A stretch of DNA of 64,000 bases from Albibacillus kandeliae (GTDB lineage Bacteria; Pseudomonadota; Alphaproteobacteria; Rhodobacterales; Rhodobacteraceae). Positions 27,855 through 36,415 of this stretch are shown here, piece after piece. The stretch's first letter is position 1. Each line of letters begins with the position of its first letter. A model generated the notes under the pieces. That model ran no database searches. It was not told where the DNA came from and saw nothing but the letters and a program-made list of their open reading frames with translations. The stretch covers positions 606,916 through 670,915 of the forward strand of contig NZ_QEHM01000003.1 of the NCBI RefSeq assembly GCF_003116585.1, read 5' to 3'. Position numbers and translations under genes: made by a program.

Positions 27855-29698
27855 TCCGCTGCCTCGGCCTCATCCATGTTGAGGAACCCGCCCGACTGGC
27901 GTGCCCAGAACTGGGCATATAGTCCGCCCCGTTCCAAAAGCACGGCATGGGTGCCCTCTTCGACGATATGCCCGCCATCCAGAACCAGGATGCGGTCCAT
28001 CTGGGCAATGGTGGACAGACGGTGGGCAATTGCAATCACCGTCTTGCCTTCCATCATGCCGTAGAGGGTCCGCTGGATCGCGGCCTCCACCTCGGAGTCG
28101 AGCGCACTGGTCGCCTCGTCCAGCAGCAGGATCGGCGCATCCTTGAGGATCACGCGCGCCAGCGTCACCCGCTGCCGCTGCCCGCCCGAGAGCTTGACGC
28201 CGCGCTCGCCCACATGGGCGTCGTAGCCGGTGCGCCCCTGCGGATCGATGAGGTCCAGGATGAAGTCATGGGCCTCGGCCTTTTTCGCGGCAGCGATCAT
28301 CTGCGCATCGGTCGCATCGGGGCGGCCATAGAGCAGGTTCTCTCTCACCGAGCGGTGCAGCAGGGAACTGTCCTGCTGAACCATCCCGATCTTGCGCCGC
28401 AGACTGTCCTGCGTGACCTGCGCGATGTTCTGCCCGTCGATCCGGATTTCGCCGGTTTCAGGGTCGTAGAACCGCAGCAGAAGCTTGACCAACGTGGACT
28501 TGCCCGCGCCAGACCGCCCCACCAGACCGATCTTTTCGCCCGGTTCGATGGTCAGGTTCAGCCGGTCCAGCCCGCCGGACCCACGCCCGTAGTGGTGCGA
28601 CAGGTCCTCGAGCTCGATCTTGCCCTCGCTGAAGGTGAGCGCCCGCGCGCCCTTGTCATCGACGAGGTCGATCGGTTGGGCGATGGTTTGCATCCCCTCG
28701 GCCACCACGCCGAGCTGGCGGAAGAAGGTGGTCAGCGCCCACATGATCCAGCCGGTCATGGCGTTCAGCCGCAGGGTCAGGGCGGTTGCCGCCGCGACGA
28801 CACCGACACTGGCAAGGCCCTGCAGCCAGAGCAGGATCGCCCAGCCCACGACACCGACGATCAGCAGACCGTTGAGCGTGAAGAGCAGCAGATCCATCAC
28901 CGTGAAGATGCGCATCTCGGCCTGGAACGTCTTGCGGGTCTTCTCGATGGCCTCCTTGGCATAGTCGAGCTCGTGGTTATCGTTGGCGAACATCTTGACC
29001 GAGTGGATGTTGCTGTAGCTGTCCACCACCCGGCCCGTGACCGCCGAGCGCGCATCCGACGCCGCCTGCGAGGCGGGGCCGACGTTGCGCACGGTCCAGC
29101 GGGTCAGCAGACCGTAGAGCACGAGCCAGATCAGCATCGGGATCAGCAACCGGGGATCGGCGGCAAAGAGGAGCACGGCGCAGCCCACGAGATAGGCAAT
29201 CGAGAAGGAGATCGCGTCGAAGACCTGAAAGATCACCTCGCCCGCTGCGGGCGGGGTCTGCATGATCCGGTTCGCGATGCGGCCTGCGAAATCATTTTCG
29301 AACCACGACACGGACTGCCGCAGCACGTGCTTGTGCGACCGCCAGCGGATCAGCGTCCCGAAGTTGGGCATGATCGCGTTGTTCAGCAGCAGAACGTCGA
29401 GCCCGTGCAGCAACGGCCTGAGGATCAGGATGAACAGGCCCACGAGGATCAGTTCTAGCCCGTAGCGCTGCCAGACCACCTGCGGATCGCCGCCCATGAT
29501 GTCGACCAGCCGGCCCATGTAGTAAATCAGCCAGATCTCGATGGCCGCCACGACGATGGACAGCAGGCCGGTCCAGAAGAAGACCCTCCAGAACGGGCCG
29601 CAATAGTCCCTCAGGAAGGGCCAGAGACGGTTTGGAGGAACATCCTTCTCCTCATAGGAGACATAAGGGTCCACAAGATTTTCAAAGAAACGGAACAT
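27851..29698 (-). CDS. ABC exporter half-transporter (first of pair)
   Basis: The 615-residue protein begins MFRFFENLVDPYVSY and has a transmembrane exporter domain followed by an ATPase with VGRSGAGKSTL, LSGGQRQRVTLARV, ILLLDEATSALDS and AHRLSTI. It is the first gene of a leftward run: this gene, its partner, the P-loop protein and the RNA methyltransferase. The start has GAGGAG at about 12 bases. A 213-base upstream gap separates it from cca and contains an 8-codon frame with a good ribosome-binding site. Confidence 0.94.
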   Translation of the reverse strand: MFRFFENLVDPYVSYEEKDVPPNRLWPFLRDYCGPFWRVFFWTGLLSIVVAAIEIWLIYYMGRLVDIMGGDPQVVWQRYGLELILVGLFILILRPLLHGLDVLLLNNAIMPNFGTLIRWRSHKHVLRQSVSWFENDFAGRIANRIMQTPPAAGEVIFQVFDAISFSIAYLVGCAVLLFAADPRLLIPMLIWLVLYGLLTRWTVRNVGPASQAASDARSAVTGRVVDSYSNIHSVKMFANDNHELDYAKEAIEKTRKTFQAEMRIFTVMDLLLFTLNGLLIVGVVGWAILLWLQGLASVGVVAAATALTLRLNAMTGWIMWALTTFFRQLGVVAEGMQTIAQPIDLVDDKGARALTFSEGKIELEDLSHHYGRGSGGLDRLNLTIEPGEKIGLVGRSGAGKSTLVKLLLRFYDPETGEIRIDGQNIAQVTQDSLRRKIGMVQQDSSLLHRSVRENLLYGRPDATDAQMIAAAKKAEAHDFILDLIDPQGRTGYDAHVGERGVKLSGGQRQRVTLARVILKDAPILLLDEATSALDSEVEAAIQRTLYGMMEGKTVIAIAHRLSTIAQMDRILVLDGGHIVEEGTHAVLLERGGLYAQFWARQSGGFLNMDEAEAAE

Positions 29699-29782
29699 AG
29701 TCGGGTGCTCCTCACGAGCAAATTAGACGCAAATGTAGTGTTGGGTGACAGAAACCAAGCCACCGCGATACGGGTGGTCAGT

Positions 29783-29809
29783 TCAGATGAACCAGAGCCC
29801 GTAATACAT
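29783..29809 (-). CDS. Possible 8-residue leader peptide ahead of the ABC exporter pair
   Basis: On the minus strand GGAGG is followed after 7 bases by ATG and the frame MYYGLWFI-stop, 84 bases before the exporter start. The stop codon is inside the palindrome GTTCA-tc-TGAAC, and CCACC/GGTGG can pair just downstream. This arrangement resembles leader-peptide control, but an 8-codon frame may arise by chance. Confidence 0.3.
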   Translation of the reverse strand: MYYGLWFI

Positions 29810-29841
29810 TTGCATTCCTCCGACTGAGTTAGATGACAGGA

Positions 29842-29870
29842 GCGATAGCCGGGAAAATCCGTTTTGTCAC
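29842..29870 (-). promoter_or_regulatory. Candidate promoter for the ABC exporter operon
   Basis: Minus strand GTGACA, 17-base spacer, TATCGC, about 20 bases before the leader frame. A perfect TTGACA also occurs at 29888-29893 but without a good -10 partner. Weak evidence. Confidence 0.25.
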
Positions 29871-29911
29871 CCCTCGAGGGCAAAAATTGTCAAACTGAGA
29901 GCGTGAAGTTT

Positions 29912-31066
29912 TTACGACGACAGCAAATCGTCGCGCGTCAGGGAGAAGCCGGAGGCGATCCATTTCGTCTCTAACTCGGACAGTTTCGCACCCAGAGCCT
30001 TGCCGCTGTAGGCAGGCATCAGGTCGGCGGCTTTGAGCGGAAATTCTGCGCCTGCCCCCGCCGCTGCGCGCTCCCACGCCGCAAGGTCCAGCGGCTGCTC
30101 AAAGATCGCGGCCCGCAGCAACAGGATATCGCGGGCTGAATCGACTCCCAGCCGGTAGCCGAGTTCGCTACCCGAAACACCCGAGCCGATGCCCTCGCGG
30201 AGGATGGCGACGCGCCCGGCGACAGCCTTGCTGAGGCGAAGGTTGGCGATGGCCTCGTCCCCGCCCAGCGCGGCGAGGCGACGGGGCGCATCGGGCAGCA
30301 TCCCGTTCTGCTGTTCGAGGTGAACCAGCGGCGCCAACCCACGGTCATCGGCACCCGGCAGGACGTGGGACAGGACACCGGCGGACCGCATCCCCGCGAC
30401 CGAGGGCGCCGGATCCGGTGCGGCGAGTAGTTTCAGGAACTCCCCCCCGATCCTCTCGCGCGAGACACGGTCGAGCCCGTCGAGATTGGCCGCGATTGCA
30501 GCCAGCGCATCTGGGTCCATCCCCTGAGCCTGGTCGCCATACCAGGCGTGAAACCGGAAATAGCGAAGCGACCGCAGGTAGTCCTCGCGGATCCGGGCTT
30601 CGGCATCGCCAATGAACCTGACGCGGCGGGCCTGCAGGTCGGGCAACCCGTTCAGCGGGTCGATCACGGTGCCATCCGCGCGGGCATAGAGGGCGTTCAT
30701 GGTGAAATCGCGCCGCGCCGCGTCTTCCTCGACCCGGGTCGAAAAGGCAACAACCGCGCGGCGGCCATCGGTTTCCACGTCGCGCCGAAAGGTGGTGACC
30801 TCGTGCGGGATGCCACCCTTGACCAGCGTCACGGTTCCATGATCGAACCCAGTCGGGACCGCCTTGATCCCGGCGGCATTGGCAAGCCTCACGACCTCAT
30901 GCGGCGTGGCATCGGTCGCGATGTCGATGTCGGAGGTTTCGGTTCCTAGCAGGGCGTTCCGCACGCAGCCCCCCACGAAGAGCGCCTGCGCGCCACCGGC
31001 AGAAATGGCACGGCAGACCGCCTGCGTGGCGGAATTGGTCAGCCAAGGTCCGGTGACGTGCGTCAT
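29912..31066 (-). CDS. CCA tRNA nucleotidyltransferase / poly(A) polymerase family
   Basis: The 384-residue protein has the class II nucleotidyltransferase head: FVGGCVRNALLG, SDIDIATDATP with the metal-binding DxD, TVTLVKGGIPHEVTTFRRDVETDGR, RRDFTMNALY, DPLNGLPDLQARRVRFIGD and RIREDYLRSLRYFRFHAWYG. It adds or repairs the CCA end of tRNAs. It overlaps the upstream Nudix gene by four bases, forming hslO-Nudix-cca. Confidence 0.94.
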   Translation of the reverse strand: MTHVTGPWLTNSATQAVCRAISAGGAQALFVGGCVRNALLGTETSDIDIATDATPHEVVRLANAAGIKAVPTGFDHGTVTLVKGGIPHEVTTFRRDVETDGRRAVVAFSTRVEEDAARRDFTMNALYARADGTVIDPLNGLPDLQARRVRFIGDAEARIREDYLRSLRYFRFHAWYGDQAQGMDPDALAAIAANLDGLDRVSRERIGGEFLKLLAAPDPAPSVAGMRSAGVLSHVLPGADDRGLAPLVHLEQQNGMLPDAPRRLAALGGDEAIANLRLSKAVAGRVAILREGIGSGVSGSELGYRLGVDSARDILLLRAAIFEQPLDLAAWERAAAGAGAEFPLKAADLMPAYSGKALGAKLSELETKWIASGFSLTRDDLLSS

Positions 31067-31659
31067 TCCTCCATCCGTGCGGCCAGGGCCCGGAGCATCC
31101 GGGCGGTTGCGCCCCAGATATAATACGGACCCCAGGGCACGGTGAAGTAGTGGCGGCGCGTACCGCGCCAGCGACGGGACTGGATGGAATAATTCGATGT
31201 ATCCAGCAGGTGAGACAACGGCACCGAGAAGACTTCCTCGACCTCGCTCTGCTGGGGAATGATCTCGAAGGGCCGCTCGACCATGGCAACCACCGGAGTC
31301 ACCATGAAGCCGGTCACGGTCTCATGCGTCGGCATCTGCCCAAGGATCACCGAACGGTCTTCGGGCAGGCCGATCTCTTCGCTGGCCTCGCGCAGCGCGG
31401 CGGCGGCGACATCGGCGTCGCCCTCTTCGCGCTTGCCGCCGGGAAAGGCGATCTGACCGGGATGGTGCTTGAGCGCCGAGGACCGTTTGGTCAGCAGGAC
31501 CTCGGGGCGCCCGCCATAGGTCGTCACCGCGATCAGCACCCCGGCCTCGCGCAGTTTGCGCCCCTCGGGCAACACGGTGCCGGGGTTCAGGTCAAAGTCG
31601 GACGACGCCCCGCCCGGCCGCGACAGGGCCGTGCCGAGCAGGTGCGCGATGTCATTCAC
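31063..31659 (-). CDS. CoA pyrophosphatase-like Nudix hydrolase
   Basis: The protein (198 residues from the chosen start) has the CoA-ase pattern HHPGQIAFPGGKREEGD followed by LREASEEIGL, then a UPF0035-like tail. Such enzymes hydrolyse CoA or related dinucleotides. I favour the GTG at 31659 (MNDIAHLLG), which has GGAG about 10 bases upstream and overlaps the hslO stop by 8 bases. The alternative ATG at 31677 has no Shine-Dalgarno and overlaps by 26. The gene overlaps cca by four bases. Confidence 0.9.
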   Translation of the reverse strand: MNDIAHLLGTALSRPGGASSDFDLNPGTVLPEGRKLREAGVLIAVTTYGGRPEVLLTKRSSALKHHPGQIAFPGGKREEGDADVAAAALREASEEIGLPEDRSVILGQMPTHETVTGFMVTPVVAMVERPFEIIPQQSEVEEVFSVPLSHLLDTSNYSIQSRRWRGTRRHYFTVPWGPYYIWGATARMLRALAARMEE

Positions 31660-32638
31660 TTGCGGGCTTCTCCGCATCGAAACCGACGGTGGCCGGATCG
31701 AGGTCGTAATGTGCGCCGCAGAACTGGCAGTCGGCGGTGACCCGGCCGTCGTCCGTGGTCATCTTCTCGATGTCCCGGGCCGAGTAGATCGACAGGCTCT
31801 GGCGCACGCGGTCCTCGGAACAGGTGCAGCCAAAGCGAACGGCCTGCGCATCGTAGACCCGCGGCCCTTCCTCGTGGAACAGGCGCACCAGCAGGTCGGT
31901 CGGCGGAACGATGGGCCCGATCAGCTCCAGCTCCTCGACGGTATCGAGCAGGATGTTCACCCGGTTCCAGTTCTCTTCTTCCTCACCCTCGACCAGATCG
32001 CTGGCCGTCAGAACATTGCCATTGCCCTCCTGCGTGGCCGCAAAGGGCGACGCCTTGGGCATGTGCTGGAGCATGATGCCCCCGGCGCGCCAGTGCTCGG
32101 GCTCGTCCGGGCCGGCCGACCGCCCGAAACTCAGCGAGAAGCGGGTGGGCAGCTGTTCGGACTGGGCGAAGTAAGCCTCGGCGCAATCGCTCAGCGTGGT
32201 TCCGGTCAGCGGGGTGATGCCCTGATAGGGCGCCGTCCCCTGCCCCTGGTCGATCATGATGGCAAAATAGCCTTCGCCGACCTGGTGCATCGGGACCGAG
32301 TCATTGACCCGCTCGGGATCAAAGCTTGCATAGGCCCTGATCCGCGCCGCCTCGCCCTCTTTCTGGGGGGCATAGTAGTCCGTTGCGATCATCCGCACCG
32401 CGCCCTTGGACTGGATCTGGAGCGACAGCTTCCAGCGCAGCTTGATCGTCTGGCCGATCAGAGCCGTCAGCAATGCCATCTCGGCCACAAGCGCCTCGAC
32501 GGCGGGCGGGTAATCGTGCTGTTTCAGGATCCCGTCCAGCACGCCATCAAGCCGCGCGACACGACCACGCATGTTCGTCGCATCGAGCTGGAAGGGCAGG
32601 ACGGTGTCGTCCCACGCAAGTTTTGGTCCAAAGGTCAT
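31652..32638 (-). CDS. hslO: Redox-regulated chaperone Hsp33
   Basis: Hsp33 is a cytoplasmic holdase activated by oxidation of four zinc-binding cysteines. The 328-residue protein has the zinc motif at its C-terminus (FGCTCSEDRV ... ADCQFCGAHY). The central fold has GTAPYQGITPLTG and YFAQSEQLPTRFSL. An acidic extension is seen in LVEGEEEENWNRVNILL. It is first in a leftward operon with the Nudix and cca genes. Confidence 0.95.
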   Translation of the reverse strand: MTFGPKLAWDDTVLPFQLDATNMRGRVARLDGVLDGILKQHDYPPAVEALVAEMALLTALIGQTIKLRWKLSLQIQSKGAVRMIATDYYAPQKEGEAARIRAYASFDPERVNDSVPMHQVGEGYFAIMIDQGQGTAPYQGITPLTGTTLSDCAEAYFAQSEQLPTRFSLSFGRSAGPDEPEHWRAGGIMLQHMPKASPFAATQEGNGNVLTASDLVEGEEEENWNRVNILLDTVEELELIGPIVPPTDLLVRLFHEEGPRVYDAQAVRFGCTCSEDRVRQSLSIYSARDIEKMTTDDGRVTADCQFCGAHYDLDPATVGFDAEKPASE

Positions 32639-32677
32639 GGGGTTTCCTTAAACGCCGTGTCTTGGCATACCGCCGCA

Positions 32678-32705
32678 ATATAGGGTCAACAACCCGGGAA
32701 TGAAG
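32678..32705 (-). promoter_or_regulatory. Candidate heat-shock-type promoter of hslO
   Basis: Minus strand CTTC, 16 bases, CCCTATAT. The -10 resembles the C-rich RpoH element of alphaproteobacteria and lies 40 bases before the hslO start. The -35 is incomplete (CTTC instead of CTTG). Confidence 0.3.
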
Positions 32706-32715
32706 GGCCCCGCTC

Positions 32716-33159
32716 ATGATCAGACGATTCGGCACCCCTCCTCAACAGGGGCGGACGTATACCCGCAGGCCGGGCGCATATGCAATTCTGCCCCTTGGCG
32801 ACGGGCTTCTCGTCACCCGGCAGAGCGAACCGGAGCCCGAGATACAGCTGCCCGGTGGTGGGATCGACCCGGGCGAGTCCCCCCTCGCCGCGCTTCACCG
32901 GGAGGTCTACGAGGAAACCGGCTGGCTGATTTCGGCGCCTCGAAGGCTGGGTGCCTTCCGCCGGTTTGCCTACATGCCCGAATACGACCTCTGGGCCGAG
33001 AAGATCTGCAACATTTACGTTGCACGGCCCGTGCGTCAGGTTTCGGATCCGCGTGAACCCGGTCATATCGCGATGCACTTGCCGATTGACGCCGCTCTGG
33101 CCGAGCTGGGCAACCCCGGCGACCGCCATTTCGTCGCGCAGTTCACCGGCTGGGTCTGA
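32716..33159 (+). CDS. Nudix hydrolase
   Basis: The 147-residue protein carries the Nudix box LPGGGIDPGESPLAALHREVYEETGW (shown only in part by its ends GGGIDPGE and REVYEETGW, about residues 49-72). Flanking segments are AYAILPLGDGLLVTRQ and DLWAEKICNIYVARPV. The substrate is not predictable. It is divergent from hslO and convergent with the receiver-phosphatase gene, 8 bases away. Confidence 0.9.
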   Translation: MIRRFGTPPQQGRTYTRRPGAYAILPLGDGLLVTRQSEPEPEIQLPGGGIDPGESPLAALHREVYEETGWLISAPRRLGAFRRFAYMPEYDLWAEKICNIYVARPVRQVSDPREPGHIAMHLPIDAALAELGNPGDRHFVAQFTGWV

Positions 33160-33167
33160 GGGCCGGG

Positions 33168-34466
33168 TCAGCCGCCATACTCGAACAGGGTTGCAGAGAC
33201 ATCGTCCTGCAACCCGGTCTCCGGGTCCATCGACTGCGTCAGGTTCCAGAACAGATCATCCAGCAGCTCCTGCCCGGTCTGACCGGGCTCGCAGGCCGAA
33301 AGCAGGCGCAGCAACCCGTCGGTATCGAGCATGCGACCATCCGCCAGGCGGCACTCGGTGAAACCGTCGGAATAGAACAACAGGCGATCGCCCGGCCTGA
33401 GCCTCAGATCGCATTGGGCAAAACCTGCATCGGTCAACAGGCCCACCGGCAACCCGCCCTGCCCCACGAATTCCACCGCGCCGTCCGCCCGCAGCAGCAG
33501 CGGGTGCGGATGACCAGCCTGCACCAGTTGCAGATGGCCATCGGTCAGGTCCACCGTGGCATAGGCCAGGGTGAAATACTCGTCGATGCCGGTATCGGCG
33601 AGCTGCCGGACATTCAGGAGACGCGCCACTTCGGCCGGAGGGCGGAGGGCAAAGCTGCCGTCGGGCTGCCACGCGAGAGCGAGGTTCTGATCGAAGTAAC
33701 TGGGGCTCAGGTAGCCACCCAGCCTCGCCGTCATCATGGCCGAGGTGATCCCGTGGCCCGACACGTCGATGGCGTAGAAGGCCACCCGGTCCGGCGCGGG
33801 GGAGAACATGCCGACGAGATCGCCGCCGATGTGCCCGCAGGGTTTCAGTAGCAGGCTGACCCGGGATCGGCCAAAGGAGCGCGACAGTTCAGGCACCATC
33901 GACTGCTGGATCTTGCGGGCCTGCATCAGGTCACGGTCGATCGAGTCATAGGCCGCCTGCAGCTTGTGAAGCGTGTCGCCGATGACCCTGTTCTTCTCGG
34001 AGACTTCGCGCTGCATGGCAAGCAGACGGTCCCCGGCCCTGATCCGCGCCCGAAGTTCCCCCGGATTGACCGGCTTGGTCAGAAAATCATCGGCTCCGGC
34101 GTCCAGCCCACGGGCGACCTCGACCTTCTCGCTCTTCGAGGTCAGCAGGATGAAATAGCCATACTCCTCGCCCGTCAGGTCGCGGAAGGCCCGGCAGAAT
34201 TCCAGCCCGTCGAGACCGGGCATCATCCAGTCGCTCAGCACGAGGTCGGGGCGCATGGTCCGGCACAGCTCGATCGCGCTGTCGCCATTGGCTGCCTCGA
34301 TCACGGTGTAGCCCCATTTTCGAAGAAACCCCGAGAGAATGCGCCGCTGCAACAGGCTGTCATCCACCACCAGAACGCGCTGGATAGACCCTGCTTCCGG
34401 GCGGTCAGGGAGGGATGACACGATCTTTGGCACTGTGACGGGCCTTTTTGGGTTACCGGTCGGCAT
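33168..34466 (-). CDS. Response regulator with PP2C/SpoIIE phosphatase output (RsbU/RbaY-like)
   Basis: The 432-residue protein has an N-terminal receiver domain (about 28-150; VLVVDDSLLQRR, phospho-acceptor Asp79 in VLSDWMMPG, Lys131 in FLTKPV). A coiled-coil linker (about 150-185) is followed by a SpoIIE/PP2C phosphatase (GHIGGDLVGMF, AIDVSGHGITSAMM, GDRLLFYSDGFTE, DDVSATLFEY). Such proteins dephosphorylate anti-anti-sigma factors in partner switching. The architecture is that of RbaY of Rhodobacter capsulatus, part of the RbaVWY system affecting gene-transfer-agent production. No RbaV/RbaW-like gene is nearby. It is divergent from the Hpt protein gene. Confidence 0.9.
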   Translation of the reverse strand: MPTGNPKRPVTVPKIVSSLPDRPEAGSIQRVLVVDDSLLQRRILSGFLRKWGYTVIEAANGDSAIELCRTMRPDLVLSDWMMPGLDGLEFCRAFRDLTGEEYGYFILLTSKSEKVEVARGLDAGADDFLTKPVNPGELRARIRAGDRLLAMQREVSEKNRVIGDTLHKLQAAYDSIDRDLMQARKIQQSMVPELSRSFGRSRVSLLLKPCGHIGGDLVGMFSPAPDRVAFYAIDVSGHGITSAMMTARLGGYLSPSYFDQNLALAWQPDGSFALRPPAEVARLLNVRQLADTGIDEYFTLAYATVDLTDGHLQLVQAGHPHPLLLRADGAVEFVGQGGLPVGLLTDAGFAQCDLRLRPGDRLLFYSDGFTECRLADGRMLDTDGLLRLLSACEPGQTGQELLDDLFWNLTQSMDPETGLQDDVSATLFEYGG

Positions 34467-34493
34467 TGGGTTCGGACTATTGGGGTGCGTCCG

Positions 34494-34555
34494 TTAAGAT
34501 CATGTAAAACAGACAATTTTCCGTATTCACATGCATCTTTTAACCCGGCAGTAAC
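34494..34555. promoter_or_regulatory. Two CtrA-box-like sequences between the phosphatase and Hpt genes
   Basis: TTAA-N7-TAAA at 34494-34508 and TTAA-N7-GTAAC at 34540-34555 approximate the alphaproteobacterial CtrA consensus TTAA-N7-TTAA. Both lie in the 151-base divergent intergenic region. The match is partial. Confidence 0.3.
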
Positions 34556-34617
34556 CTCCCGGCAGGCAACATCATTGACACCCAACCCATCTGTTCTCGG
34601 CGGAGGAGCGATGAGAG

Positions 34618-34959
34618 ATGTCCGGCATGATCGCGTGGTCTCGGGTGAACGAGTTGCGCGAAGAGATCGGGAATGAGGATTTTGACGAAGTGGTCGCGCT
34701 GTTACTGCGCGAGGTCGAGGAGGTGATCGGGCGTCTGCGGGACGCGCCGGAGATTGAACGCATGGAGGCCGACCTGCATTTCGTGAAGGGCAGCGCCCTG
34801 AACCTTGGGTTCCGGTCCCTTGCGGAGCTTTGCGACCTCGGGGAACGCCAATGCGCCGCCGGCGCGGCCAATGAAGTTCGGCTGGAGGAGATCATCGGGG
34901 CCTATGAGCGCTCCAAAACCCGCTTTCAGAGCGAAATGCCCCGTTTTCTCGGGTCCTGA
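34618..34959 (+). CDS. Histidine phosphotransfer (Hpt) domain protein
   Basis: The 113-residue protein is a single Hpt domain. The phosphorylatable His54 is in ADLHFVKGSALNLGF, followed by LAELCDLGERQCAAGA. Hpt proteins relay phosphate between receiver domains. The divergently transcribed receiver-phosphatase gene is a natural partner; the source kinase is not in the window. It starts with ATG after GGAGGAG-like sequence and is followed by argG after 72 bases. Confidence 0.9.
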   Translation: MSGMIAWSRVNELREEIGNEDFDEVVALLLREVEEVIGRLRDAPEIERMEADLHFVKGSALNLGFRSLAELCDLGERQCAAGAANEVRLEEIIGAYERSKTRFQSEMPRFLGS

Positions 34960-35031
34960 GCCCGGGGGCTGCCCTTGCCCCGGCGCGGAAAAACGGCTAC
35001 GCCCCAGCCGGTCTGAGAAAGAGGATTTTCC

Positions 35032-36258
35032 ATGTCCGCGCCCAAGAAAGTCGTGCTGGCCTATTCCGGCGGCCTCGATACGTCGATCATCCTGAAATGG
35101 CTGCAAACCGAATACGGTTGCGAGGTCGTCACCTTTACCGCCGATCTCGGCCAGGGCGAGGAGCTGGAACCGGCGCGCCAGAAGGCCGAGCTGCTGGGCA
35201 TCAAGCCCGAGAACATCTACATCGAGGATGTCCGCGAAGAGTTCGTGCGCGACTTCGTTTTCCCGATGTTCCGCGCCAACGCGCTGTACGAGGGCCTGTA
35301 CCTGCTGGGCACCTCGATTGCGCGTCCGCTGATCTCCAAGCGTCTTGTCGAGATCGCCGCCGAGACCGGGGCCGACGCCGTCGCCCACGGTGCGACCGGC
35401 AAGGGCAACGACCAGGTGCGTTTCGAACTGGCCGCCTATGCGCTGAACCCCGATATCAAGGTGATCGCGCCCTGGCGGCTGTGGGACCTGACCTCGCGGA
35501 CCAAGCTGCTGGAGTTCGCCGAGCAGAACCAGATCCCCGTTGCGAAAAACAAGCGTGGCGAAGCGCCCTTCTCGGTTGACGCGAACCTTCTGCACACTTC
35601 CTCCGAGGGCCGCGTGCTGGAAAACCCGGCCGAGGAAGCGCCCGACTACGTGCTGCAGCGCATCACCAAGCCCGAGGATGCCCCGGACGCGCCCGAGTTC
35701 GTCGAGGTCACCTTTGAAAAGGGTGACGCGGTGGCGATCAACGGCGAGGCCATGTCGCCCGCCACGATCCTGACCAAGCTGAACGAGCTGGGCTCCAAGC
35801 ATGGCGTCGGCATCCTCGACCTGGTCGAGAACCGCTTCGTCGGCATGAAGTCCCGCGGTCTGTACGAGACCCCCGGCGGCACCATCCTGCTGGAAGCGCA
35901 CCGCGGCATCGAGCAGATCACGCTCGATTCCGGTGCCGGCCACCTCAAGGATTCGATCATGCCGCGCTATGCCGAGCTGATCTACAACGGATTCTGGTTC
36001 AGCCCCGAGCGCGAGATGCTGCAGGCGCTGATCGACAAGAGCCAGGAGCACGTCTCTGGCACGGTCAAGCTCAAGCTCTACAAGGGTTCGGTGCGTACCG
36101 TGGCCCGCTGGTCCGATCACTCGCTCTATTCCGAGGCGCACGTGACCTTCGAAGAAGACGCAGGCGCTTACAATCAGGAAGACGCCAAGGGCTTCATCCA
36201 GCTGAATGCGCTGCGGCTCAAGCTGCTGGCCGCGCGCGACCGTCGCCTGAAGGGCTGA
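35032..36258 (+). CDS. argG: Argininosuccinate synthase
   Basis: ArgG joins citrulline and aspartate with ATP to form argininosuccinate, the penultimate arginine step. The 408-residue protein contains the PP-loop [45 protein letters not shown] and [20 protein letters not shown]. It is followed by a probable terminator. No arginine-responsive leader is visible in the 72 bases upstream. Confidence 0.98.
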   Translation: MSAPKKVVLAYSGGLDTSIILKWLQTEYGCEVVTFTADLGQGEELEPARQKAELLGIKPENIYIEDVREEFVRDFVFPMFRANALYEGLYLLGTSIARPLISKRLVEIAAETGADAVAHGATGKGNDQVRFELAAYALNPDIKVIAPWRLWDLTSRTKLLEFAEQNQIPVAKNKRGEAPFSVDANLLHTSSEGRVLENPAEEAPDYVLQRITKPEDAPDAPEFVEVTFEKGDAVAINGEAMSPATILTKLNELGSKHGVGILDLVENRFVGMKSRGLYETPGGTILLEAHRGIEQITLDSGAGHLKDSIMPRYAELIYNGFWFSPEREMLQALIDKSQEHVSGTVKLKLYKGSVRTVARWSDHSLYSEAHVTFEEDAGAYNQEDAKGFIQLNALRLKLLAARDRRLKG

Positions 36259-36279
36259 ACTCGCTCTGAAATTTGAGAA

Positions 36280-36316
36280 AGGCCCGGTGGTTCGATGAGC
36301 TGCCGGGTCTTTTTCG
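36280..36316 (+). terminator. Intrinsic terminator of argG
   Basis: Stem AGGCCCGG / CCGGGTCT (one G-U pair) with a 15-base loop, followed by five T. It lies about 25 bases after the argG stop. Confidence 0.75.
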
Positions 36317-36415
36317 TATCTGCGCCGGGCCAGACCGGTTTCCCGCAATAAACTGGGCGGCCCCGATCTCCGAGACCGCCCTACTCTTCACCCCCGATCA
36401 CTCGCTAAACCGAAA

